Part shown: positions 46,901 through 57,881 of the stretch, piece after piece
Layout of the letters: each line of letters opens with the position of its first letter
How positions within the stretch are numbered: the stretch's first letter is position 1
Assembly: GCA_003996215.1 (NCBI GenBank)
Contig: QJPP01001596.1
Coordinates: 1 to 64,000, forward strand
Reading direction: 5' to 3'
Source: Jaltomata sinuosa
Lineage: Eukaryota > Streptophyta > Magnoliopsida > Solanales > Solanaceae
DNA length: 64,000 nucleotides
Notes under the pieces: model-generated
Database searches by the model: none
Told to the model about the DNA's origin: nothing
The model's input: the letters and a program-made list of their open reading frames with translations, nothing else
Position numbers and translations under genes: made by a program

Positions 46901-48704
46901 ATTGATAGCTGACATAGAATATTCTTATTTGGACCCTGAAAACATAAAAAATGAAGATATCTATCAGCAAATGGAAACATTATATGTGTAGACCTTTTGT
47001 AAAATACTTCAACAAATGTAGCAGCAGCATAAACCACCTTGCCAAGAGCAAATGTAAAGCAGTTTTTAGCTGCATTTAAATCTCCTTTCTTCCAAATGCA
47101 GTTACCTAGGCACAGCCAAGCATCCACAAGAGATGGATTCAACTTAACCTAAAACGACAAATCGACAAACACTTCAAATAACAATGCTTACTGATAAATA
47201 ACAAAGCATATTTAAGGCATCAATTTTTTTTTTCTGTAATAATTTATCTTTCACTCACAGCTTTCGACAGATGATCCTCCGCTTCCTTCTTATATACTGG
47301 AACTGCATCCAGTATTTTACCTCTCAAATACTCATATGTTGCACGCTGAAGTGGCAATTTCCTCTTTTCTGCACAAATTTACCACAAATCACAATCCGAA
47401 CTCAACGTATTTCCTAATAATTCAGCAGAAGTTAGCTCGAATAACACAGAGAGTTCACCACAAATCACAATCCGAACTAACATATTTTAAAAAAAAAAAA
47501 AACTCAACGTGTTTCCTAATAATTCAGCAGAAATTAGCTCGAATAACACAGAACCACAAATCACAATCCGAACTCAAGGTATTTCCAAAAAAAAAAACCT
47601 CAATGTATTTCCTAATAATTCAGCAGAAATTAGCTCGAATAATACAGAGAGTTTACCACAAATCACAATCCGAACTCAATGTGTTCAAAAGAAAAAAAAC
47701 TCAACGTACTTCCTAATAATTCAGCAGAAATTAGCTCAGATAATACAGAGAGTTTACGACAAATCACAATCCGAACTCAACGCATTTCAAAAAAAAATAT
47801 CAGCGTATTTCCTAATAATTCAGCAGAAATTAGCTCGAGTAACACAGAGAGTTTACCACAACTCACAATCCGAACTCAACGCATTTCAAAAAAAAAAACT
47901 CACCGTAGTTCCTAATAATTCAGCAGAAATTAACTCGAATAATACAGAGAGTTTACCACAAATCACAATCTGAACTCAATGTGTTCAAAAGAAAAAAAAC
48001 TCAACGTAGTTCCTAATAATTCAGCAGAAATTAGCTCGAATAATACAGAGAGTTTACCACAAATCACAATCCGAATTCAACGTATTTTCCAAATAATTCA
48101 GCAGAAATTAGCTCGAATAATACAGAGAGTTTACCACAAATCACAATCCGAACTCAACGAATTTCAAAAAGGTAAAAAAACAACAAAGAATCAAAGTATT
48201 TCCAAATAATTCAGCAGCAGTTAGCTCGAATGATACAGAAATCACAATCCGAACTCAACGTATTTCCTAATAATACAGCAGAAATTAGCTCGAATAACAC
48301 GGAGAGTAAACCACAAATCACAATCCGAACTCAAAGTATTTCCAAAAAAAAAAACTCAATGTATTTCCTATTAATTCAGCAGAAGTTAGCTCGAATGATA
48401 CAGAGAGTTTACCACAAATCACAATCCGACCTCAACGCATTTCAAAAAAAAAAAAAAAAACTCAACGTATTTCCTAAAAATTCAGCAAATATTAGCTCAA
48501 ATAATACAGCGAGAGTTTACCTGTAGGGATTTTATCGAGGATTTGAAGAGCCAGATCAGATTGGCTTTGCAATTTGGAGACTCGTTCCTCCGGAGTTAAA
48601 GGGAAATAGTTGTCGCGAAGGCTGTAAAGGATATCGGCGGCGGCAGCTGCATTTGCGAATAAGTTCTCTCCGGCGCCGGCGACTTCTCCGGTTGAAATGC
48701 TCAT
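40941..48704 (-). CDS. TTC5-like tetratricopeptide-repeat protein with C-terminal OB fold (424 aa, 13 exons)
   Basis: Minus-strand exons: 48521-48704, 47259-47368, 47038-47148, 46878-46935, 46661-46750, 46096-46190, 45838-45891, 44531-44671, 43401-43458, 43189-43303, 42990-43059, 42094-42165, 40941-41057; 1275 bases, all phases agree. The TPR part includes LVDAWLCLGNCIWKKGDLNAAKN-like, VKDGYSWYNLGNGFLTSFF and LENYERALTGFEAAALMDP units. The C-terminal ~115 residues form an OB-fold-like domain (LCYVLSDSNHTCYVITVYGI, YQFKSVRVDFVEQVLVNG). This TPR plus OB layout is that of TTC5 (Strap), which in animals is a p300 cofactor and recognises nascent tubulin; the plant role is not established here. Exon 5 must use the donor GGT|GTAAGG (46661); the alternative two bases earlier gives a stop. 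Intron 1 is filled by a minisatellite. Confidence 0.9.
45401..45496 (-). mobile_element. Short Au SINE copy with 17-bp target-site duplication, in an intron
   Basis: TGATGGACAGAAGGCAA at 45401-45417 is repeated at 45480-45496. The 62-bp insert between them holds CAACATACCCGG, GTGGGGTCTGGGGAGGG and CTACCTTGGGAGGTAGAG, an internally shortened Au SINE. Confidence 0.88.
45585..45640 (+). repeat. RTE-LINE-like tail
   Basis: GTTGACCCCAACTTGCTTGG followed by GACTGATGCGTAGTTGTTG is the standard 3' tail of plant RTE-type LINEs. Confidence 0.5.
47375..48510. repeat. Minisatellite of about 12 units (75 or 100 bp) filling intron 1 of the TTC5-like gene
   Basis: Anchor CACAAATCACAATCCGAAC (with variants) recurs near 47383, 47459, 47554, 47658, 47759, 47858, 47957, 48058, 48135, 48238, 48313 and 48413. 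Spacing falls into two classes, about 75 and about 100 bp; the long class carries an extra A-rich block and CTCAACGTATTTCC. Most units contain GAGAGTTTAC, whose complement GTAAACTCTC is the start of intron 1 itself. The array runs up to the exon 1 donor at 48520/48521. Confidence 0.92.
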
Positions 48705-48904
48705 CTCCGGCGATTTTGCTCGAGGTTAACGAAGCGAAAGTTGTAATACAAAATTCCAAAAATAAATTTACTCGTATGATATATATAGTTTTACACTTAG
48801 TTATTTTATTAGAGTCAAGTGATATAAAGTTATAAACTTTAACTAATATTTTAAAATATATTTTTTCATGATATTGATTCGAAAAAAATTGTAATTTATA
48901 GTAC

Positions 48905-49530
48905 ATTTTGTATAGTTTTTTAATATTTAAATTTTAACAGAAAAATAAAACCACTAATTGCAAATCAGACTAATTCAACTTTCACGTGTTGTGTTAAGGC
49001 CTGCACACACTAGAATATACTCATAATATTTTCTTGAAAATTATATTAGAAGTGTCAAATGTACTGATTAAATTGAAATTATCCGTATCAAAAATGGATC
49101 CATCCAAAATTACTTAGGCTGAGTTTGGTTGAATCGATAGGCTTAATAATAGATCATAACTCAATCCGTCCAATTCCAAATAAATTTTAGTTTTTATATT
49201 TATCTAATATTTTAGAACTTTGATTAACCTACTCAAATCTTCATATTTGCCAGTAAGTTTTTTTAACAATAAAACTCAAGGTAGTGAAATTGATACAAAT
49301 GATTAATTTGGAGATGAGAAATAATCACTTGTAATTGACTTAAATTTCTATATTATAACAAGTGGCTTAATAATAATAATAATATTTGGGGGTCTTTAAC
49401 TCTTTAGACGCTTAAAATAAAAAACTTACATTATAATAGACCATGACGAAAATACAAAATTACTAAATCCTAACACCAAATTTACAATGTCTAGAATTGG
49501 CCAGAACGAAAAGATAAAACTATTAGATCC
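48905..49530. repeat. Dispersed repeat, copy 1 (about 570-620 bp)
   Basis: From AATTCAACTTTCACGTG to about ACAATGTCTAGAATTGG, this closely matches 56008-56600 in the same orientation. Shared anchors include GGCCTGCACACACTA, CCGTATCAAAAATGGATCC and CTTTAGACGCTT. No terminal inverted repeat was found. Confidence 0.8.
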
Positions 49531-49870
49531 TAACAACAAATTTACAATGCCCAGAATTGAACATGAAACACGTGAATTTTTTGACTTAACAAAAAGTGTC
49601 ACCTACACTATGAATTTTTCAGAGTTTAGCCGAAAAATGTTGTTTGGGTGTTGAAATTTCAGTATGGCTTTTCACAACAAATCTCGAAGGGAATATGAAT
49701 TTGTTCCACCTCAACTTTCGTTCTCTAATATAATTGTCCCATGTTGAAATCCTGGAGGGTTTCGACTACGATTTAAAATTTGAGTATTATGTTGAAAAAG
49801 TACTCCTCTATTTGGATTCTCATACAGTGACAACTATATTTTGATGATTAATCAAGGAGTCCATTGGTCA

Positions 49871-50056
49871 TTAGTTTACTGAAAATCTGAAAAGAAGACG
49901 TTTATCACAACTCTCACAAATATATTCTTGTCCTTCGTGAACTGTTTCAATGTGTCGAAGGAGGCCATTGCTGAACTTAAAATGTTCTTCGCATGTGAAA
50001 CAATAAGCTATAAGTTGTTTACGAGCAATTTTCCGGCGAAATAGACCCTTTCCCAT
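49871..50056 (-). CDS. Small C2H2-like zinc-finger protein or gene fragment (61 aa)
   Basis: From ATG at 50054-50056. It contains CFTCEEHFKFSNGLLRHIE with spacing C-X2-C-X12-H-X4-H, one C2H2 finger. A second partial finger (YICESC) then runs into an unrelated end. The N-terminus is basic (KGLFRRKIARKQ). The frame is open, but one and a half fingers with no other domain looks like a fragment of a larger zinc-finger gene. I see no flanking exons with good splice sites. Confidence 0.4.
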   Translation of the reverse strand: MGKGLFRRKIARKQLIAYCFTCEEHFKFSNGLLRHIETVHEGQEYICESCDKRLLFRFSVN

Positions 50057-50319
50057 TTTCAATTGTATAAAATGAATTGTAAAAGACCCTACTTATAAGC
50101 GAAAAAATGATGCATCGCGCCAATTAGTTTGTGTATTTTCATTAATCAAATTTTATCCAACATCTTTTTATATAAAAATAATCCTATTTTTCATATTCTA
50201 TGTTTTTCGGGTAAAAAAATACATTCAAACAATAAAAAATTATTTGATCTTTCTGGACAAACGTCCATGAAAATAATATTTTATTTTTCTTAAAAAATGT
50301 ATAGAACGAAGAAAAAATA

Positions 50320-50545
50320 GCCGTGAGGCTGGCTAAATTGGTGCAGTACAGTGGTATCTCATAATAGAGATCAGAGATCGATTCCCCTAGCCAACGCCAT
50401 CTTAATCAAGCTCGTTGCACCGGACTTACTTAATACGATTTACATCTCATGTAATATTTGTGAGCTATTACATAGCACGGGTTAACTTAGTGCGCACTCG
50501 AAAGGTAGTTGTTGTCGATTTACCCAGGGGTTAAAAAAATAAAAG
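50320..50545 (+). mobile_element. TS-type tRNA-derived SINE
   Basis: Head GTGAGGCTGGCTAAATTGG resembles a tRNA A-box, GATCGATTCCCC a B-box. The body ends GTGCGCACTCGAAAGGTAG, CCCAGGGGTTAAAAAAATAA. It is the same family as 24485-24625. Confidence 0.65.
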
Positions 50546-50607
50546 AAAAATTAATTTCTTTCTATGCATAATTTTAACAAACGTGGTTATTTCTTTATAT
50601 ATCTAGC

Positions 50608-50870
50608 TATCGTTTGACCATATATTTTGGACTAAATTTTTAAAAAATTATCTTCAAACATTTGTTTGATCATTAATTTTTGGATCAAAATTTGAAAAAC
50701 GCTCTTAAAAAAGATTTCAAATTTCAGAAACTGGTCCAAACCAGTTTTTGGATTTTTGGAGCTTTTGTTCACACAATTTTAAATTTGTTTCAAGTAAAAT
50801 ATATGTCTAAACACAACTTTGAGTTTCAAAAATCACAACTTCAAAAAATATGATCAAATGAAAGCTTAGT
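50608..50870. mobile_element. MITE with AGCTATCGTTTGACCATA-type ends
   Basis: Left end AGCTATCGTTTGACCATAT is complementary, with mismatches, to the right end ATATGATCAAATGAAAGCTT. The interior is rich in TTTTGGA/AAATTTGA. Class uncertain (hAT-like). Confidence 0.5.
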
Positions 50871-50937
50871 ATAAATCTCATTACTTGAACCTCTTCCGTA
50901 CTTTTTGTCCTATTGTTTTTCTCTCCTTTATCTTTAA

Positions 50938-51229
50938 GGCTTCGTTTGGTATGAGAGATAAGGTGAGATATTTCAAGATTAAGTTCGGTACTAATTTTGT
51001 GACATGTTTGATTGATGGTATAAATTAATTTCGAGATTAATTTATATTGTCAAGTGGCAACATATAATATAAATCTAATACCAAACCTAGTCTTGGGATA
51101 TCTCACCTTATCCCATCCAACATGAGATTATTTTATCCCACCTCCCATATGATATAAATTAGTACAGAAATTATAATTCCAAAACTATATTTCCGGAATA
51201 ATTTAGTCTACATACCAAACGATCCCTAA
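50938..51229. mobile_element. Tourist-like MITE
   Basis: Ends GGCTTCGTTTGGTATG and CATACCAAACGATCCC are inverted repeats, and the interior GGTGAGATATTTC pairs with GGGATATCTCACC-like text. It resembles the element at 35127-35318. Confidence 0.7.
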
Positions 51230-51659
51230 CTCTTTCCTTTTCCCCCTCATATCCGTTCATTTTCTTTAATTAAAAAAAATGTCAAATCTATTTTTCTTTC
51301 TTCCTTTTTAACTTCCAAATTAAGGACTAAGGAGTAATAAAGATGGAAATGTATTTCTTTTTACGGATTAATAATTAGTAAGAAAATAGTATCAAACAAA
51401 GTGAAATAAAGAGAATAATATTAGCAATATAAGAACTTCTAATTTCTTTGATACAATCAATTTACTAGTTTGTTTTTTGGCCCAATTGATAAATTCACAT
51501 AAATACATTCTACTTGATGATTAGGTAATAAACAAGTTGTTAGCAGTTGAGCTAGTTGTAAACTTGTAATAGCTAGTTAGCTTATGTTAATTAAGCTAAT
51601 TATAGTTAGTTAACTAGAGTTAAGTAGCAGTTATTTTTCTTAGCTTAGTTTAAATACTA

Positions 51660-51916
51660 CTCTCTCCGTTCCTTGTCACTTTTTGACTTGGCAAATCCAT
51701 TAAGAAAATAATTATTAACATGACTATTTTATCATAGTACCCCTATTAATTGATGGTTAATATTGTGTCTTGAAATTAGTTTGGAGAATAAACAATTAAT
51801 GCTAAGGGTAAAATAGGAAGAAAAAAAAGTTGTTCTTCTTTGATATGTCAAAAATGACAAGTAAAAGTGAAAATCCAATTAGAAAATAAGTGACAAGTAA
51901 TTCTGAATCGGGGAAT
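51660..51916. mobile_element. Stowaway-like MITE
   Basis: Starts CTCTCTCCGTTCCTTGTCAC after TA and ends near GTGACAAGTAATTCTGAATCG, an imperfect inverted repeat of the left end. Confidence 0.6.
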
Positions 51917-52500
51917 AATTTGTATTATGAATTATGATGGATAAATTAGGACAAAAAGGGGATAAATGTTTACTATGTAAGACGCATTAATGTACGTGGG
52001 GAATGACCTGTTAAATTTGTGGTAATGTGTTGGTAAAAATTGAGGTGGGAATATTGGTCAATTATTCACTTTTTCTTCAATTTTTCAACCCTTTAATTTG
52101 TATGTTTCATTTTCATGGTGGAGTTTGGGAGAAAACTTTGGTTAAAATTTTCTTTTTAATCTATAAAAATAACTTAACCTTAATTTTTTTTCTTTCTTAA
52201 TTAGATAATTTATAGTCACGTAAATATTAATGACTTATTTTAGATTACAAATTTTGAAAGAAAAAAATCCTTTTATTTTAAACTTTCATACTCAATTCAA
52301 TATCACCACAAAAATTGTTAGCAAAAATCATCGAAGAAGAAAACAACAAGATAAAAGAGTAACACTACTTTTCATGCAGTTTTCAAATACGTAAACTATA
52401 ATTTTTTTAAAAAAATTGAAAATAAATCTGAATTCATAGTCAAACTGAAGTGTTTTGACATATGAGTGGAGTAAGATTTTGAAAGTTCACCTAAACCAAC

Positions 52501-52509
52501 TATAAATAG
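52501..52509 (+). promoter_or_regulatory. TATA box of the DUF4228 gene
   Basis: CTATAAATAGG lies 120 bases upstream of the ATG, a strong plant TATA box at a suitable distance for a ~90-base leader. Confidence 0.7.
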
Positions 52510-52621
52510 GTTGTGATTCTCAACAAATATTACATATATCCTTTGCCAATTTTTTAACTCTTCAAAATACAACAAACACAAACCTTATAATTCTTCTTAT
52601 TATTCTAAAAAAAAATTTCTC

Positions 52622-53092
52622 ATGGGGAATTTTATTTCATGTGGTACTTCACCAAAGGTAATGAGTTCAACATCCACAAGAGTTATTTTTCGAAATGGAG
52701 AAATTCAAAACTTCAATGAACCAACCAATGCAGCAGATCTTATGTTGGAATCTCCGAATTCCTTTTTAGTAAACTCCAACTCATTAATCGTCGGCCGAAA
52801 ATTTTCTGCTCTGTCGGCCGACGAAGAGTTGGAGTTTGGAAATATTTACATAATGTTTCCTATGAAGAGAGTGAATTCCGTGATAACGACAAAAGATATT
52901 ATTTCTCTTGGAAAACGGGTATCGGAAAATGAGGCAACGACGGATAAATCGCCGGAGAAGGATGGGGTTGGACCGTTAGGTTTTCCGACGGGACGAGAAT
53001 GTAGATCAAGGAAGCCTTTGTTGGAAACAATTATGGAAGAACAAGTTCAAGGTAGAGGGTACGTCTGGTCGTTACTAACTCGATTTGATTAA
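52622..53092 (+). CDS. DUF4228/PADRE domain protein (156 aa)
   Basis: Starts MGNFISCG, a likely N-myristoylation signal (Gly2) with a nearby Cys that could be palmitoylated, so membrane attachment is plausible. The DUF4228 pattern follows: RVIFRNGEIQNFNEPTNAADLML near residues 20-42, then SNSLIVGRKFSALSADEELEFGNIYIMFPMKRV (about 53-84), which includes the characteristic L-x3-E-L-x-x-G-x-I-Y-x-x-F-P core. The C-terminal half is Lys/Glu/Arg-rich and less conserved. PADRE proteins are often induced by pathogens and abiotic stress; nothing in the sequence shows that here. A single exon suffices, although the last ~10 codons after RGYV could also be intron read-through (a GTACGT lies there). Confidence 0.85.
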   Translation: MGNFISCGTSPKVMSSTSTRVIFRNGEIQNFNEPTNAADLMLESPNSFLVNSNSLIVGRKFSALSADEELEFGNIYIMFPMKRVNSVITTKDIISLGKRVSENEATTDKSPEKDGVGPLGFPTGRECRSRKPLLETIMEEQVQGRGYVWSLLTRFD

Positions 53093-54330
53093 TTTAGATT
53101 TGTATCACGTATGGTCCATTTAAGATGGAAATATTCTCTAGTGCTTAAATCCGAGACCTCGGCTAATGGACGAGAGATCTCATTCATCCCGCCCCATTGA
53201 TGGTTAATCTAATTGTCTTACGAATTTACTTATCAACTAATAGATCATACTCTTCTTCTTTATTTTAATTTTGTTTGTTGTAAGGTGGTTAAAGAATAAA
53301 ATTAGTATTTTAGTTACATTTATATATGCACCTTTCAAATTTATTTGAAATTGAGACATAATTATTGTTGTTATAGTTCATATACGCACCTTTCGATTTA
53401 TTTGAAATTGAAACGTTGTTATTATTATTGTAGTTCATATATGCACCTCATAAATTTGTATTGGGGGAGGAATTGATAGAGACTCTAATGATGATATTTA
53501 ACATGTTATAGCACCTAACTTATTATTTACTCGAAATTAGTAATCAATGTTTAAAACGCAGCGTACACAAAATTACGTTCTATTGAATATGTATTTTTGC
53601 TTGAAAAGGCAGTAATAATCACGGTTGTGGATTCATTTTTGGAAAAATATTATACTCAATTAATGGATTTAAAGTTTTAATCTATAGTTGAAAATGACTC
53701 TTTATTTCCAGTAAAAATTTGGTATTCGAAATTCACATTGGAGCTTTTATTAAGTTGGATTTGCGCCACACATAAAGCCCATTTAAGGAGCAAACACTCT
53801 TTAACATAATTTTTTAAATATTCAGAATTCAAATCTGAATCCTTTGATTAAGAGTGAGAATCTTGTTCCCACCGTAACCTTTATTAGTTATTATAAAAGC
53901 TTGCTTTAGATGGATATAAGATGAAATATTCGATATTACGGGAGAGTAACAAGTTGACTCGGACACTGCGATTATTAAAAAGATATTAAAATTAAATTTA
54001 GGCGTGTCATAACCAACCCAATTATACGTCAGTCCAATCCGCTCATTTGACACCCCTAATATAACTAATTACTTCAATAGCTAAGGAAAGCCGAAGTAAC
54101 AACAAATTGGGATTATAAATCCCAAAACAAAAAGACAACCTTTTCCTTAGTATTTCTAGAATAAGTAATTTGTTAATAATTTATGGATTCTAAAATATAT
54201 ATTATATATATGTATATTCAATAAATTTCTCAACAAATATATATAATTTAGACCAAAATTATTGTCATCGACCCCAAGTAATTTATAATTTGGATGTAGT
54301 TGTTGTCATCGACACTCAAATTCGACCCCA
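53093..54330. other. 3' flank of the DUF4228 gene, non-coding
   Basis: AT-rich with a short local repeat (CATATACGCACCTTTCGATTT/CATATGCACC at 53330-53450). A SINE tail fragment (GACTCGGACACTGCGATTATT) lies near 53958. No exon seen. Confidence 0.4.
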
Positions 54331-54496
54331 GGTAATGGCTTAATATAAAAAAGGCATAATAAACAGACATTCAAATTCGACCTCAGCTAGTAATTTTGTG
54401 GTTGGGTGTTAATTCAACTATTTCAATATTGTTTGCTAGCTGAGGTCGAATTTGAGTGTCTGTTTATTATGCCTTTTTTATATTAAGCCATTACCT
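54331..54496. repeat. Near-perfect inverted repeat, ~60-bp arms, ~46-bp loop
   Basis: The arm AGGTAATGGCTTAATATAAA...CCTCAGCTAG is matched by its reverse complement ending AAGCCATTACCT at 54496, with one or two differences. The RNA would form a long stable hairpin. It could be a foldback element end or a source of small RNAs. Confidence 0.85.
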
Positions 54497-54639
54497 AAAG
54501 ATTGTGATCTTTTTCGGTATGAAAAATTAGATTTGACCACTACCATATCGATTAATCCACAAAAAAATTACATGTTAGAGGGGACATGGACCAAATCTCT
54601 GACCAATCCAGATATACAAAAACAAGTTAAATAAGAAGA

Positions 54640-55990
54640 AAGTTCTTTTTCATTGATAATCTAAAAGAATCTCTAAATACAAGAGTATATATAGCACTAT
54701 ATTCACACCTATCTTTTTAGCTCAAGATCCTATAATTCTGCTTCTAATTTACAGTTTCCTTCTTCGTACTTAGTAATATACTAGATAAAATATCATGTGT
54801 CAGTACGAGCCCAATATATATTACATAAATAAAATTTAAAAAGTTACTAAATTTATTATATATTTTTTTTAATTATTGTGGTTTATAATATTTCTTATAT
54901 CATTTTCAAATAATATACGTTACTCGCTTTGTTCCAATTTGAACAGTGAACCAAATTTCTTATATGGTTTATTCTTTCAGTCCCAACTTATTTGGCAATA
55001 ATAATATCTTTTACGTAATTGTCAAATACGTAATAAAATATTTTAATCAAATATATAACAGATTAAAATGAAAAGTAACACAAATAAATTAAAACAACGA
55101 AAATATTAAATTTTTGAAGTGGGGCTCTGCAAGCACACAGCTCAACCAAATTTTTGATATGTAATTTTTAGATATTTTAAATTGTTAATTATTATGAATT
55201 AGATTACTTTCTACATACTTTTCAAGTAATATATGTTACTCCCTTTGCTTTAATTTATGTGGCATTGATAGAATTCAGAGAGTCAACTAAATTTTGTATG
55301 TGTTGAAAATATTTTAAGTTGTTAACTATTGTGATTTATAATACTTTTTACGTCATTTTTAAATAATATATGTTACTTTATCTGTCTCAATTTATGTGAC
55401 ACCGATAGAATTTTGAGCGTCACCCAAATTTTTAATATTTTTTAAATATTTTAAGCTCTTAATTATTAATTTATAATATTTTTTACGTAATTTTTAAATA
55501 TATAATCGATTAAAATAATAATAAAATAAACTAATTAAAATGGAAAAAATATACAAGAATGGCAAAAATACCCTTACTATATAGGAGAATAACAGGAAGC
55601 AGACACGTTGACGAACAACTGCATGTTTGTTCACTCTTCTATATAGTAGTAATAAATAAGAGCATCTAAAAACCAAAAATATCCTTAGGGGACAACTATT
55701 TAGTAACTGACCATTTTTTTTTATTTCTCTTACAACTTATATACTTCTTAGACGACATACTCTATAGATCGCTTTTGAGCAAACTATTAAATGATAGTTT
55801 AATGTTTTGTTCATAAGATTGAGAAATATGAGAAAACATAAATTCAAGTCTAACTTATTCAAATGGATAATTTTTCAAGAATTATATTTATGCAACTTAT
55901 AAAAATAGGGATAAAATCTAAACGAGGCCTAAAAAGAGATATTTACATAATCAGTCAGGACCAATATTGATTGAAAAATGAGATCACTAG
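54640..55990. other. AT-rich DNA with Stowaway-type debris
   Basis: Repeated phrases of the type ATATATGTTACTCCCTTTGC, TAATTTATGTGGCATTGATAG and TTTTTAAATATTTTAAG occur at least three times (about 54900, 55230, 55380), indicating decayed copies of one MITE family. No coding potential. Confidence 0.45.
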
Positions 55991-56007
55991 TATCAAATTT
56001 GATCAAT

Positions 56008-56410
56008 TCAACTTTCAGATGCTATGTTAAAGCCTGCACACACTAAAAAAATATACTCATATTATTTTCTTGAAAATAATATTAAGAGTGTCAAATGAAC
56101 TGATTAAACTAAAATTATCCGTATCAAAAATGGATCCGTCCAAAATTACTTAGGCTAAGTTTGATTGAATCAATAAGCTTAATAATCGATCATTACTCAA
56201 TCCATCCAATTCTAACCAAATTTTAGTTTTTGTATTTATCTAATATCTTAGAACTTTGATTAAACTACTCAAATCTTTATATTTGTCAATTAAGTTCTTT
56301 AACAATAAAATTCAAGGTAGTGAATAAATTGATACAAATGACTAATTTGGAAATGAGAAATAATCACTTGTAACTGACTTAAATTTCTATATTATAGCAA
56401 GTGGCTTAAT

Positions 56411-56457
<47 letters not shown>

Positions 56458-56600
56458 TTTGGGGGTGTTTAACTCTTTAGACGCTTGAAATAAAAAAACT
56501 TACGCTATAATCGATCATAACGAAAATACAAAACTACTAAATCCTAACACCAAATTTACAATGCCTAAAACTGTCCATGACGAAAATATAAAACTACTAG
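56008..56600. repeat. Dispersed repeat, copy 2
   Basis: Direct-orientation match to 48960-49530, about 7 kb away, with about one difference per 10-15 bases by eye and a longer TAA microsatellite inside. Confidence 0.8.
56417..56456. repeat. (TAA)n microsatellite, about 13 units
   Basis: Uninterrupted AATAAT run. The homologous position in the other copy of the repeat (about 49368-49382) has only about four units, so it is length-variable. Confidence 0.9.
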
Positions 56601-56769
56601 GTTATAGAAATTTCTATAAATAACGTATTCAATTTTCTTAGTGGCGATTATCTTATTGCCGCTGATTAATTGCCATTAAAGGTGCTTTTTTTGGGGTAGT
56701 GACAGCAACAGTGGAGGCAAAATTTAGTCGATTACTAAATCTTAATTATCCCGCAATTATATCTTAATT

Positions 56770-57060
56770 ACTTTTTCTGTCCAATATTAGTTGGTCACCA
56801 TATTAAAAATAGTTATCACATATTAGTTGGTCACTTTACTAAATCAAAGAAGCATTAATTAATTTTTTTTCCATATTACCCTTGCAATTAATTCTTTGAA
56901 AGTGTTCATACTTATTTGTAAAATTTTAAAGACAGAAGTTTCTTAAGGTCTTAAAGGTGAATTAATAAAACTATTTTCTTATTTATGATTTTCTTAATAT
57001 GCATTTAAAAAGAAATTAAAATGTCCAACTAACATGACACGAAGAAAGTAAACACAAAAT
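56770..57060. mobile_element. Stowaway-like element related to 9108-9260
   Basis: Starts near TTTCTGTCCAATATTAGTTGG and ends near CAACTAACATGACACGAAG. The middle (CATATTACCCTTGCAATTAA...GAAAGTGTTCATACTT) matches 9110-9165. Confidence 0.45.
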
Positions 57061-57795
57061 AAACTTATTTTAAAATTAATTATCTCTTATCCCTCGTATC
57101 AAACGAGCCAACATAGTTCTAAGAAGTTTTGATCAACATGAATTTATGTCCACATCTATCCACGTGATTTCACCTCAGCGGTAATTTTCTCTAGCATTTA
57201 CACGCATGCATGCATGCAAAACTGAGTGTCACCTTTTGGTTTCTCAATAAGTTTTGATAAGCATGAAATTAAATATAGGTAATTATTTCATTTCATTTGG
57301 TCCACGTTAACTTGACACAATCTTTAAAAAAAGAAAATTATTTTGAATATATTTTATACAATTAATTTTGTTAATGACCTTCTGAAATTTTAAATTTGAT
57401 GACTATTACTTTTTTTAATTAGTTAATACTTTTTTTATTTATTTTTACTTGTTATTATTTCATTTTTCGAGGTCAAACTGCATGAATTTTGATCAACATT
57501 TTAAGATGTATTTTTTCATCATATTAATATGAGAAAGATTATAACTTATAATATTTTTCGTATAGTTTTTGATCATCTAAAGTTTGATCAAATTGACTTT
57601 TATAAAGTGAAATGTGACAAGTAAAAAGAATACTAAGGTTAGTATGAGAAAAAAAGTAATAAAACTTTCTTAATTTGTTAAATCAAACAAATAAAAAGAC
57701 AAAATATTTTTTGTATATGGACCAAATAAAATGAGTCGGAGTATTTAATTAGACCTTATCCAAAATAAAAACAATGTAATGTATATCTCTGATTC

Positions 57796-57804
57796 TCTAT
57801 ATAA
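57796..57804 (+). promoter_or_regulatory. TATA box of the glycine-rich protein gene
   Basis: CTCTATATAAGAGGC lies about 80 bases upstream of the ATG at 57882. Confidence 0.65.
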
Positions 57805-57881
57805 GAGGCAGCGTTGATTAGAATTTATTATAATTTGTAAGAGTGATCAATATATATTATCAACTATTTGGACCATATAAA

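Noticed and set aside
47375..48510. CRISPR-like array because of regularly spaced repeats
   Set aside because: This is a plant nuclear intron; the spacers are not unique and whole units are homologous, so it is a minisatellite.
47336..48526. Several plus-strand open frames encoding repeats such as PNNSAEISSNNTES across 47.3-48.5 kb
   Set aside because: They are readings of the 75/100-bp intronic minisatellite on the wrong strand; frames break at unit boundaries and there is no promoter or homology.
52622..53092. A toxin or defence-system gene
   Set aside because: The sequence fits the plant DUF4228/PADRE family; no toxin motif is present.
48905..56600. LTR retrotransposon bounded by the two ~600-bp direct repeats
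   Set aside because: No TG/CA termini, primer site, polypurine tract or gag-pol between them; the interval holds an ordinary cellular gene.
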